Of a stretch of 64,000 nucleotides of DNA, positions 11,517-23,269 are shown one piece after another. Where the stretch lies: the NCBI GenBank assembly GCA_973895155.1, contig OZ316891.1:7254001-7318000 (forward strand), written 5' to 3'. Each line of letters begins with the position of its first letter. Positions within the stretch are counted from its first letter, which is position 1. The stretch comes from Marsupella aquatica. Lineage: Eukaryota > Marchantiophyta. A program made the translations under genes and the position numbers. The notes under the pieces were generated by a model. It saw nothing but the letters and a program-made list of their open reading frames with translations. It did not search any database and was not told the origin of the DNA.

Positions 11517-14074
11517 CCTCTTGACCTTGCAACTGTGGAAAGGTAAATCAACTCACAATGAAGCTGATTAGACTTCTAAATCACAAGCTATGAAAGGTCT
11601 GGGATGGACGGCTGCTAAGGATTACAGCCTTATATCAACAATCCCTAGAAGCCATTTTGAGCCAGGTCTCCTTTGTTGCCCTGCCCTTGTCTCCTATATA
11701 CACATAATTATGTTGTGAGGCCCTCTTCCATTTAGTTTTCCCCCAAAAGTTTTGTCAAGATCAGCTTGCTTGTTCCTACAGTATGACTTCATCCTTGGAC
11801 ACGTCCCTTCAAGAAATCCATGCAAGCCCACTTGTGTTATTAACATCATAAGGTTGTAAGCCACAAACCTCTGACTACATTCAAATCCTGGGGTGAGTTG
11901 TCTTGAAAAATTATCCCTTGATCAGATTCAAGTGTGTAAGCTTTAATGGGGTAGGATATTATCCTTCATGCTGGTATATAAATTTATCCTTTCTTATGTG
12001 GAGTTGAAGATTCAATTAAGTCAGTGTTAGTGTACCAATGCATGGTTTGAGTGATACACAGAGGTCATCTTACCTGCAATTTGCGCAATTCAGGGCACTA
12101 TTCTATCAGCCTTAAGGAGTTCAGCGCAAGAAAAGCAGAGTGGAAGGTTGTGCTGACCAATTCACTCTTGATTAGACACTTAATGGGTGCCCTACAGTAA
12201 TAAACAGCTCAAATCTTGCCCATAATTCTTTGAGATTAAAGGGCCTAACTTCTTTGAGAGCTGAAGGAACACTGCTATAAGATCTCACCAGGCCAATCAC
12301 ATCCCGGCTGTCCTTTAATTTAGGCCTTAACATGGGCTGTGCCAAAAATCTCACCTGACCGTTGGTTCTTGGTTCTTATGAACTTTATATCTCATCGTAC
12401 ACATTGAAAAGTAGGCAACATGACTAATATAAATAACAAGCAGAAAACTGTAATTAAGGATGGGTTGAGAAACAACAATAGCCGAGCCTATGCATGCAAA
12501 GATCTCGTTATAAGCATAGTGAACCAATTGCAAGGAAAAACTACAATTGAGTGTGAACCCAGGTATCACCACAGAACTGAAGGTTGGGTTAAATATATTT
12601 ACCTTTATGCTACAGTCAACTGCAGTTGCAGTAGTAACTTGAAGTCCTCAAGTGGTTAGATTATGACACAAGCATGATGACAAAGTCCCTTAGAGAGCCC
12701 ATCCATACATGTCACTAAAACTATATGTGAAGTTCATTATATTGGCTCAAGAAAAGCTAGGGTGTTGCTTTGTAAATGATCCACCGGAACATTGGAGTGT
12801 GAGGCTTCATTATTCGCTCAAGCCTAGCCTTTTTTTTGCGCAAGCCTAGTTACTAGTGACAAGATGAAGGTTTCCAACAAGTCATAGCAATCAATACATA
12901 CAACATTTAATATATAGATTGCCAGAAGTCCCAACATGGCCTGGAGAGCCAAGAACATGCAGCAATCCCATTCCCAACCCTCACATCTTGCTCCCACCTG
13001 AGTAACCTGTTGCAAAATTCCTAATGAAATTGAGCATTGCACCTTACCCTTACTGCCCATATTATTTGAATATTTTTATCAGATGCTGGTGGTTTGACTT
13101 CAATCCCCATAAATGCCCCATCACTTGAAAACGAGCCCTGGAACAAGCCTAGGGTTTTCTATTCAGTTTTGGAGCTAGAAGACTTAGTAAAACTCATATT
13201 GGAATACTTAAGGGTTAATTCAAAAATGTCATGAGTCTGGACCTGATTGGTCTAGAAATACCTCTTTTTAACTTTTTAAAGGTGAAAAAGTCCAAACAGT
13301 GGCCCGTGATACAAACTGTATTGTTTTCTCATTCTTGCCTTACCAAAGACACAATTTCTGCTTCATACTCTCAGGGACTACTCTCCTGTGAGTTCAGTTC
13401 TTTTATACATACGACGACAGCAATAAATTGCTATGAACAATGCTTCTTTAAAAATCAATTTTGGTCCTTCTGGACATACATTGTTAATTGTTGATGAAAC
13501 AATAATGTGGAAAATATTAAATTTCCCATCTTAAATACACATCCTGGTATTGCGCTTTTTGTGTGGGAGGAAGGGATATTGCATTTCTTTGACACGTGCC
13601 AATATATGCAAAAAGTCTCTTTCGCCCCTCTTAGCTCTTAGAAGTTACTCTCGTTTTCTCCATCCATGCTGCATTTCCAATTTCCAGTCCTATGGACCTT
13701 CTGCCTATACTGAAGTAGTGCTGCAAGAAAACTGTCTTGAGACTTCTATTCTAGAATGTCTTACGTCCTGTTTCCATTCAAGTTAAAGTTTGAAGACGTA
13801 CATTACTTATTTGTTCTGTTGTTCACTGTTCTCTGTGGTACATCAGATATATTCATAGCTCTAACCCACACACAACAGATGGGAAAGGAGCAAAGGAACA
13901 AAGTTACAATTGGGCATTGGAAGATTGAGAGGTTTCTCATCAAACATTAAAATCTAGATGGTGGTAGTTCTACGCTTTCATGGAGCTTGAACATGTTTAG
14001 GTTTCCTTACTTGACGACAACCTGGTGGCCTCTTCATCCTTCACCCGGGGAAAGGACGAAGCAATTTTGAAAAC
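11517..14074. other. Intergenic region between two divergent genes
   Basis: This separates the CCDC42-like gene (minus) from the 543-residue gene (plus), so it should hold both promoters and any 5'UTR introns. I see no confident coding exon, repeat array or RNA gene. Short open frames at 12420-12659, 12824-13060 and 13231-13494 lack recognisable features. Confidence 0.5.
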
Positions 14075-17000
14075 ATGGATATTGGCAAAAATCAAGGCAA
14101 AAGTGCTAGTGAAAAGACTTTGCCAGAGGCAGTAGGAATCGCAGATCTTCTCCAAGATCCTAGATTCAATGTCGTCACTCTTGCAGATGAAAGAGGGGGT
14201 AGAAGAAGGGGGAAGAATTTGAGCACTGAAGATGAAAATTTGAGCATTGGGGAAGAGGAGCCTCCAAAGGAATTGGTAGTAGATAATTCAATAGATTTAA
14301 CTCTGGACAGCAAGATCAATGATCCACGAGGTTGCCATGATGGATACATCCTGTTAGTAAACGAATCCTTCAAGCAACCACCAAGTGGGAAGATTTCTCT
14401 TGGCCCTCTTCCATATTTGGGATTATTTACTGCATTTGGTAGAAAGGCAAGGGCACCCACACCTCCTAAGGTGCAATCAAGATGGAACTTAGTGAAGATT
14501 CCTCTTCGAAGAGAATTTGGCCCTCGTTGCCCGCAAAACAAGTATGCTCATCCAAGGCAGGGTGCTCCTCTGCCTTCCAAAGAATATCAAAGACCTCCTA
14601 TACCGATTGATCCTAAAAAAAGGAGGCGCATCCTGCATCATTTTCCAATAACAGGTGACAAAACGGTAATAATTATTTGCAACAAAAATAAACTTATTCT
14701 AAGTGTAGTGTTGGCCACAGATTATATTATACATTGCTACTCTTAATTCCTTGTACTTAAAGGATATATGGAGGCCTTGTCTTTAATTCAAAACGTTTCA
14801 ATTGTAAACTTAAGGGAATCTAAAAGATGAATAGTGCTTAACTTTAGACTAGTTTTGAACAGCTCGTGCAAACTATGTTTGACCTTTTAAGATAGAGAGG
14901 GGAGATAATAAATAAGCCACAGAACTAGAATCAGCACAACATATTACAATTCATGTTAGCACTGTCTTATCTTGTCATTTGCCATTATTACTCTACCTTC
15001 AAACACATACTTAAGTAGCAAAAAACATTTCTGGATTCCACATCAAGTTTTTGACACGAGTTATAATTCTCTTGCAAACAACCTGCAGCACATGTTCAGA
15101 GTCCTTGTACCATCAGGCTTCTATCGAAGGAAAACTGGTGGAGGTTGGATTTGCAGAAGATGGATTAAACGACCATGGCCTCGAAAGCTTATCAATCACA
15201 CCAAGGAAGAGTGGAAGGTCTGAATTTTAAAGTTGTATTTCCAGGTGCAAGTAGTTGTAAGGACTGGGATAAATTTTGGGAGAGACTCTGAACTTTTCAA
15301 TAAGAGGATAATTATTCTTCAAATGTGGTACCAACTACTTCCTAATTTCCATACACATTCAAGACTGAACAACAACCAAGGCATACCCACAGACAAGATG
15401 AGCAAAAAGTAAACAAAATATGATCTCTGTAACCATGAACATAGTGAAGAGTATTGAGGAATCTAGGCATACAGTATAAGATACTAAGGGAGGGCGTTCT
15501 GGAAACACTGGTAAAAAGAGTCAAACTTGGTGATTGTACGTTGTCTTACTTATAAGCAAATTTTTAATTTCTTTTTTCTGGTGGGGAATATTTAGATCAA
15601 ATATTAACCACTCATCTTGAAAGAGAATCCTATGGAATGTAGGCAACACTTGCGCAACAAGAGAAGAGAGAAAAAATAGAGGATGAAAAATTCCAAACTT
15701 TACTTCGTGAGGTTTGGGATGGCATAATAGGGCTTGATCAAGGGATAGTGAAGGAAACTTTTATGAGACTTGTGAAGGAGAATGAGAGAAGAGCTGAGAA
15801 AAAACAAGACATGTATGAACAATGGGACTTAAACGTCTTCAATCATATTCAAAGGCAGACGCAAGACCACATAAACAACGAGGCCTATGATCCACATCTT
15901 GTAACTGCAAAGCAAAGTATGGTAACTATAGAAATTCTTCATGGAATTATTCCAGTTTCAAGAATGTTCCACAACTTGAATGCAAATCTCAATAACACAC
16001 CAAACTACTGTCTATAAGATTTAGTAGAAAGTCATAAATTATATCAATATGGAGATATCTTTACTTTGAGCTTGGCTAACGCTCTTGTCTTTGTTGAAAA
16101 TTGCTTGGGTTCAGTGGACCTTCAAAGGAAATATTGTAAGGCTTGGCAACGGCGAAAAGTCTTTTTGGATATCATTCATCCTGAAGAGTACGACCCTTAT
16201 GAGTACAGTGACACTGCTTTGAAGTACTCGACAAAAAAACTATATGATCCAATCAAGCACGATTGGTTGAAGGTATAGTAACATTGTATAGTGTTACGTG
16301 AATGCAGCACATTTAGTCTAAGATGGATGAGAACCAACTAACACTTTGTAGAAGAAAATGCTCCCATAGCATCTAAGGTTGTCCTGCACAACTGAATGGA
16401 ACGTACCACATGATATTTATGGTATCAAGGTACATGTATAAATACTCTAACAAGTTATAAATAATGTTGCTGGAGCACATGTAAATTTTAATATTTACGA
16501 GTATTTTGGACAATTGTGGATGCAGAGGGGGTTTCCTGTTTAGACAGTTCCTTTTGGAATTGTAGTAAAAATGAATGACCACAATTGATGGTACCTCAAT
16601 TTGGAAGTAGTAGTCCCATATATTCCTCTGAAAACATATTTGGAAGTAGTGGATCTCTGTTCAAAATCTTTGTCCAATTTATGCAAAGCAGAACTGGATC
16701 AGCTCAACAATCATATAAATTTGCTTTTATTAAAGACTGTTGTCATTTGTAACATTGTTTGGTGTCAAAAAGAGTTTGGTTTATTGGAGTTGAGCCAAAC
16801 ATTTAACCTCTGGTTTATTTGCTCCATATAAGATGGACTGTGTTTTACTTGATTAATTAGATCTCTCCCAATCCAGTAAGGTGCTCATTAGTTAAACCTC
16901 TATTTTTTTTCCATGTTGGCAACTGACAGGAAACACAAGAAAAACTCTTTTGTGGTGAGAATGTCTCAAGCAAACACCGGTCAAGAGAAACACTAGAATT

Positions 17001-17937
17001 GGCTAATTGGACAGAGCCACAGTTTAAGGCTTGTATGGCAGGCCGTGTATGTTGCGATGATGAGCTAAGTGGGGATCGAAAGCACCTTGCCGCAGTTCCC
17101 GAGTAAGCCTATACATATGAGGTCACAAAGTTACTTTTAATTATGCCCAAAAGGTTTTCAAAACAGTAACAAGGATACTTTCAAGTACTACAGAAGTTAA
17201 TCTAAAGGTCTTGTTTCTTTTTGGAATGAAATATTTAGGTGCATTGCAAAAAACACCATGTCTTCCTTGATCAAGCACATTTGTTATCATACGTTGTCTT
17301 TCCAACATTGTGACTAGATAATTAACATTTATTTCTCAGAAGCATGGTTGTCATGTTGTCGGAACGCAATGTCTCTATATGCAAGGGAAACACATGACTC
17401 TATAATTATGGTTACAATGTCTTTTATTCACAATGTTTGTAGAAAATGGGCCTCCCATCCTGTGCTATATAACAAAAGATGGGGACCAGAGTTTTGGCAC
17501 ACCTCGTTTCCGAAAGGTGGAAAGGCGGTGAGTATTATATCATTCAATCTCCCAATACTTAGGAATTCTGGAAGCTCTACTCTATTGACTTCTGGAATTA
17601 TGTTTCTGGTGACTCATCATTTATTTGCATCTTGTTGTTGGTTCCCTTATCAACTTATGGTAATTACAGTTTTCATTTGTAAATACCAACAAATAGTATT
17701 TAAGATTCTATGAAAGTAATGTGATTTTTTCAAGTGGTTATTAAACTTTGGTTCAAACTTGCAACTTGTGTAGACTTACCTTTACAATCGCTTGGCTTGA
17801 TGTAGTGTGATGGTCCAAGACCAACCGATCAAAAAGATGCTGCTGATGTTCCTTGGAGAGGCATTCGAATTGTTTGGGATGCTCCACAGAAACATCAACA
17901 AAAATTACAGATATCTGAGCAGAATCCTTGGTTCTAG
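14075..17937 (+). CDS. Unidentified conserved-looking 543-residue protein, seven exons; candidate axonemal protein
   Basis: Exons 14075-14665, 15089-15217, 15643-15916, 16025-16272, 16930-17102, 17443-17527 and 17806-17937 all have GT-AG borders and join without a stop to 543 residues. I do not recognise the family. Residues 1-110 are charged and low complexity. 110-200 is Pro/Arg-rich, with SLGPLPYLGLFTAFGRKAR and repeated RP/PP motifs. 240-330 is an acidic helical segment (QQEKREKIEDEKFQTLLREVWDG onward). 350-415 contains KVFLDIIHPEEYDPYEYSDT and KKLYDPIKHDW. The tail has VPWRGIRIVWDAP. Hydrophobic stretches and a signal peptide are absent, so it is probably soluble. Short Pro/Tyr-rich motifs tied to long helices are common in axonemal microtubule proteins, and it is divergent to a ciliary gene. 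That is circumstantial. The ATG is the first in the frame, but an upstream exon is possible. At the fourth exon an acceptor 3 bp later would also work. Confidence 0.65.
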
Positions 17938-18165
17938 CTTTACATATTTGTGTCCCAAACTTTCTTGTAGTTATAACTCATTAGATTTTATTTGAATGCA
18001 TGAAACGTTTGATTACTTGGTATGCCACTAGGGAGCATTTGTGTTTTACCGAATGTTTTACTATTTAACTTTGGGTTGCTCTTTTCTTGGATCCTCATCA
18101 TATTGATATGTGTCTGAGGATTTTATTAGAAGCAAGAGATAATGCTTGATAGTGCATGTACTTTT

Positions 18166-18480
18166 TGTTGAGACAATATTGCACAGCACAACATCACACA
18201 TAACCGGTGTACATTCCAGAAATTGACATTAACACAGATATATATGGTTCACCTTGTCTTGGCTATGTCCACCGTTGAGAGAAGCAATCATTACACATTG
18301 GCACCATACATCTGCCATGGCCTGGCAAGCTACAAAACTGCTCTATGAGTGTTCCTCTCCTCTCACTCTCCAGTCTCCAAGTCCTGAAGACTGATCTCTC
18401 CACTAGATACTTCAGTAGCCCTTAATCATGGCTAACAGCACCCTACTTAACCTACCAGATGCTAGAGCTAAGTACTAACA
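18166..18480. repeat. Possible diverged copia-type solo LTR
   Basis: It begins TGTTGAG and ends CTAACA like the LTRs at 34.4 and 40.8 kb. Inside it carries a GGTTCACC...CTATGTCCACC block in the same place as their GGTTCACC...CTACGTCCACGG. The rest does not align and I find no matching 5-bp flanks, so the ends are uncertain. Confidence 0.35.
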
Positions 18481-19505
18481 ACTTCCTTTGCTGCTAGTAT
18501 TCTACCATTTGTCTGAGAGTCTTGTTCTCAAGCTCTCTTTTTTAATTTTAAGGGTTTAGGGTGCTATTCCATGTCTCGCACTAGCCAATGGTGGTTGAAA
18601 CACCAGCTACAATAAGATATTTACAGGTGTCATAAAACATTCTTGGACATTTTAAATATCTTACTTAACTTTTAGAATGTCTCAGTAAATGCAGATTGAC
18701 GTATGAAAAAAAACTCTTTAGCAAAGGTAACTGCCAGCTATACTCTACACTGAAAGAGTGGAGAACACTCCTCTGTATTGGATCTATCCTATCTCAAAAT
18801 CTGGAAAAATGCACAAAGCAACATAGTGATACAACAATGTTAAATGGTCCATCCAAGCAGGCGTTCTGGGGTGTCCCACTACTCCCCCTGGAGCTATTTG
18901 TCCCCCTCCAAAACAGAGCAATTCAAGTGATGAATTGAGTCACATTTGAAACGGTGACTAATCCTACTATGCAATGAGTGATTGACCTAGAAATCCCCAA
19001 CAACTGATGAAGTGACCAATAGAATTGACAACAATGCAGTTCAGGTTGCAGATTAAGGGTTTAGGGTTACTTTAAATATCATGATTTTCACAATTGGTCA
19101 GGAAATGACACACTTCCATCAAATGGCCACTGTTGTTGAAGCAAACCAGGTGGACCGGGTTACCAAGATTAGTCAATAATGTTCTCAAGAAAGTAAATGA
19201 GTGCACTATTTTGTTTGTCCTCCCTGACCATGGTAAACAGTTGCTACCTTCCCCCTGAAAAGTTATGATAACTATCACTCACTTACCCTTTATTCAAAGT
19301 AAAACTACTGAAGTGCCTCTGGTTTTGTATACCTGTTAACCAATGTTGGATGTCTACTAGCCCCGACTACCCGTTGTTTGAAAGTGAATTGCGGAGAGGA
19401 CAATAAAAGTGTTACCAAAATATATTCTCTTTCATATTCTTTGAAGGTCAATGAAATGATAAAAACCCCATCATTTTAATAGTCATATATAATATACCAT
19501 TATCC

Positions 19506-19560
19506 TTTCTATGCACATCCTTCTTTCTATGCACATCCTTCTTTCTATGCACATATGTGG
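19506..19560. repeat. 18-bp minisatellite, three copies
   Basis: CTTTCTATGCACATCCTT recurs three times in a row, the last copy diverging into CACATATG. It is non-coding. Confidence 0.7.
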
Positions 19561-22091
19561 TGGTGGGGCCATAGTGCACATTTTTTTTGAATGCGTTTCT
19601 TAGAAATTATCACAAAAAACTTGCATGTACCAGTTTACATACATCATAGTCATGAGTTTTTCTATGCACATGATGGCCATGGAGTTACGGTCTAGAGGAT
19701 TCACTCTAGACCTAGGCTCTTAAAAGTAAACTTTTGTTGGCGCTTTTATAGTAAGATTGACAGTGTGCATGACAAATAAACATAGAGAGTGGGCGATGTC
19801 AGTGAGCAATTGAATGTGTGCAAGGATGAAATGGGTATGCAGGTAATGTGAGCGAGGTACATCTTAGAGGCATTGTTTACAGTGGTCCATCCAGGTTGGA
19901 GTGGTCAATAGTCACTTTGCAAGAATTCAAACCACATCCAGGTATATGGTCTCTACTTATCAATCCTACAAGGCAAGGAGGCTATAGCTAAGAGTCCTTG
20001 TAAGACCTCCACATCAGCATTTTCTTGGGCCCACTGCTAGCCATGTAGGTAGTAGACAAAAGACCCATGGAGCGGAGCCAGTTGTAGAGGGGAAAACTCC
20101 TGCTCCTTTACGGCCGATCGGGCACGGGCTACAGTGCTGGGATCCCTTCTGCAAGGAGCATTAATGAGGGGACCCGGGCCTCTTTGAGGAGGGGTCATTT
20201 ACTGGGGCTGACCGTCTCCATTTGTGCTTTGCCAAGGGAGAACAACTACATTTTTTTGCGCTTTACGTTTATTGTCTGTCATGTTGTTTCTAGGCCCTTC
20301 TTACGTTGTTTGTGTATGTCATCTAAGACGACGCAAAATGGGGCACGTTAATAACCCAACCAGAGACGATGCTATTTATGTCCTCAGATGCATCCCAAAG
20401 TACAAGCCACGAGAGGACGTAAAATGTGAATTCAGAGCAAGGGAAGGGGAAATGCACGCTGGACTTGATGACGTGCGTAAGAAGAATAGTATAGTACGTC
20501 TAGGGCGGAGACGTTACGTGAAATTTGTAGTTGTTTGGAACGTCAAACAAATAGGCGTATTGGAGGATGTAACCACACAATGTTGTTTTGGCTTCGGTAA
20601 TGTTAGCTATGTCTTGAGATGTAAATTATGTTTACATCGTAGTGGGCTTTGAGATAGCCTAGCATTATGCATTATTTTATAACGAACAATGTGTGAAAAG
20701 ATGTACATACAGATGATGGGAGGATGTAGACATGGTTTACATGTACAATGTCCCTTGCGTGGTAAAGTGGGTGTTAAGGGTGATGCTTATGGCTTTGATT
20801 TGGTTGTGGGGGACGCCATGGATCATTGGACCTCTTTGGTCTTCTCAGGGCCTTTTTCCCTTCCTTTACCCTTTCTAGTTATTTGGCTGCTCCGCCTGGG
20901 TGTCTCCCAGTTTGGCATTTTTGTTTGTTGACATTATGATAGATAATAAAAGTTTTTGTAAAGCCTGCTGCAACCATTTTCTTTCATTATGTTGTCCAAT
21001 TTAATATCTAAGAGAGCAGAAAGAAGCAATGGGTCCCAAAGTTTGAGTACTTTCCAACTTACCTTGGTCCTCTATTTTGGTCCTCTATTTGGACTCTAAC
21101 CCGATCGATTGGACACAAAGCTAACTTGCTAGGCCCATAACTTTCTAGTTAGGCGTCCGTAGGTGAATTGCCTGGGCCCTCAAAACCCATCGTCAGGCAG
21201 GGGTCCCGGATGGCTACATCCGACCCTCACCAAGCGTCTGTTCTGCATGAATCAAACTGCTTTGGCATTGGGCCCAAGAGGAACTCTCACTCAAGTACTC
21301 AAAAATTAGAGTTTGTCTAGAGGGCCGGACGGTCAGCCCTGAGCTCGGCCCTTCCCATGACCCGACCGGCTCCTAATGTCAGCCTAAGTCCTTTGTGTGC
21401 ACCACTAGCTTAACGAATCGTCGTTGCTAGTGGAGTGCTTCCTTGCCCACAAGTTTCCCTATACTTACTTGGTCCCCACCGGATGGCCGTCCTGGAAGCT
21501 TGGACTATAGAGGAGCTTGATGTTGGAGTCAGCAACATCGGAGTTAAGTGTTAGGGTAATCGAGTTCTGTGACTCTACTCCATCAACTGGCGTCCAAGTC
21601 CTGATTGTTCACCTTTTCCAGTCTTTTCTTTGTTTGCTGGGACAATTGTGAGCAATGTGTCCCCTTTGTTTACACCCAAAGCATGCATCTTGTGACATAG
21701 ATGACATCCACCCAAAAGCTAACCACATTCTAGATAACCAGGTTTATGGACTCACCAATTTGGCCCCTTAAAGTTTGTAGTGAGCATTCCACGCTCAACG
21801 AAAGGCTTTATGACTTCCATTAGCCTGTTTCTCTCATAGCAACAGACCCCACTAGCAGAATCAATGGCTATCCTTCAATCTAGAGTGATCTAACGGTCAT
21901 AAACTAATCTAGGAACATTATATAAGTAATATTCTTTGCATCTTCTCCTTCGAAGACTTTGAATACGACTGTTGTCATTTCGAGATTTGGGCAAAATCTC
22001 TTCATCTCCGTGCCGACACAATTGACGCATTGCGAGTCTGTGATTGATCGGCGTCTTTGTCGCTCTCCGGGCGGCGCTGCCAGTTTGATGC

Positions 22092-22645
22092 AACGTGAAT
22101 CGGAGACGGATTTGGCTCACGCTGCTGTGTGAATTGCCGCTCACAGCTCTTTCGCAGCTGCTGAAATCATTCGGTCTCTGAGATTGGCCAATCTTGTCAA
22201 TGAAATCGGATGAGTGAAGCAGTGAAGCAATTGCAGTCACGAGGTGCCATCTGTGCTGAAGGTTGGATGCGATTTTATCGAACAGGCTGAGGGCTAGGGT
22301 TGTTTTGACTCCATGAGTTGATTCATTTGCACAGACTAGACGTCGTCTGTGCTGCAAGGTGTGCGAATCGGAGACGGATTCGGCTCATGCTCCTGTCTGC
22401 ATTGCCGCTGACAGCTCCTTTTTGGCTGCTGCTTCTGTAGCATATCATTCTAGTCGCCCATTCCGGACTGAGATTGGACTGTGAATGGGTTCGAGTGAGT
22501 GAAGCAGTGAAGCAATTTCAGTGAGGAGCTGTGATCTCTGCTGAAGGTCGGAGGCGGTTGTAGCGAGTCTATGACTGATTGGCTGAGCATTAGGGTTGTC
22601 TCCATGATTCGATTCATTTGCACGGAATAGACGTCGTCGTCCGTG
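22092..22645. repeat. Imperfect tandem duplication (~270 bp unit) upstream of the PPR gene
   Basis: About 22092-22360 and 22365-22645 share, in the same order: GAATCGGAGACGGATT, GGCTCA(C/T)GCT, GAGTGAAGCAGTGAAGCAAT, TCTGCTGAAGGT, GGCTAGGGTTGT or GCATTAGGGTTGT, ATTCATTTGCAC and TAGACGTCGTC. The copies differ by substitutions and small gaps. The block is 0.6-1.2 kb upstream of the PPR start codon, so it is likely promoter or 5'UTR. Confidence 0.7.
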
Positions 22646-23269
22646 GACCAGGCTGTTCTGGATTTCCGGTGCGATTTTGGGTTTTGGTCGGAGCTGAGGA
22701 GGGCCTGGTAATGTCATTGCAGCGTTGGACTAAACTTTGGGGTAAGGAATTTATCCTCCAGAGAAAGAATGGATACAGCGTGCGCCACATAGGAAGTTGA
22801 TTTGAAGTCGGCTCAGATTTCAATCCAGAATGTTTTTGCGGCAAGCATTATGATCGTTGATCTCTGGAGCTAATGAACATTGGTGGAGAGTTCTTGCTTC
22901 TACTTTTGCAGCTCAATACTTCGAAAGATTCGGCGGCATTGCCCGAACATTGGGAATTTGGAACTCAGCTTGACGAGCTTGTGCGTCTTGGACCAGAGGG
23001 GAGCGAAATTCAGCTCAGCATGTGAGATCAACATCAAGACTGCGTTGCAAAGTTGGGAAGTAGTCTAGATGTCACGATACTTCCCCTTGGATCTACGGAT
23101 TACAGTCCGCGAAGTGTGGCCGGCATCGCATGGGATAAACTAGCCAGGAAGCTAGATTCTTGTAGATGGTCCCGTCGATTATCGATGAAGTTAGCCTCAT
23201 CCAGTCTTGGCGTTGCGCGGCGCTTTGGCCGTGGCAGTTTGTCAAAATAATGAATTTGTGTGCTCTTCA

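Larger units (their letters stand above)
17938..22091. other. Long intergenic region with a possible LTR relic and short tandem repeats
   Basis: Contents: an LTR-like stretch at 18166-18480, an 18-bp unit repeated three times near 19506-19560, and small frames such as 20224-20652 (142 codons, basic, unrecognised). 20000-21560 is more GC-rich with fragments of decayed repeat. I see no gene with splice-consistent structure. Confidence 0.4.

Noticed and set aside
20224-20652. 142-codon plus-strand frame, basic with several Cys and Arg
   Set aside because: No domain, no splice partners, no codon pattern distinct from surrounding decayed sequence; kept only within the intergenic note.
21890-22717. 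Minus-strand frames upstream of the PPR gene with similar peptide sequences
   Set aside because: Their similarity is explained by the tandem DNA duplication at 22092-22645; no independent sign of coding.
23207-23269. Upstream extension of the PPR frame from a TTG
   Set aside because: Plant nuclear genes rarely start at TTG; the ATG at 23270 gives a suitable targeting peptide.
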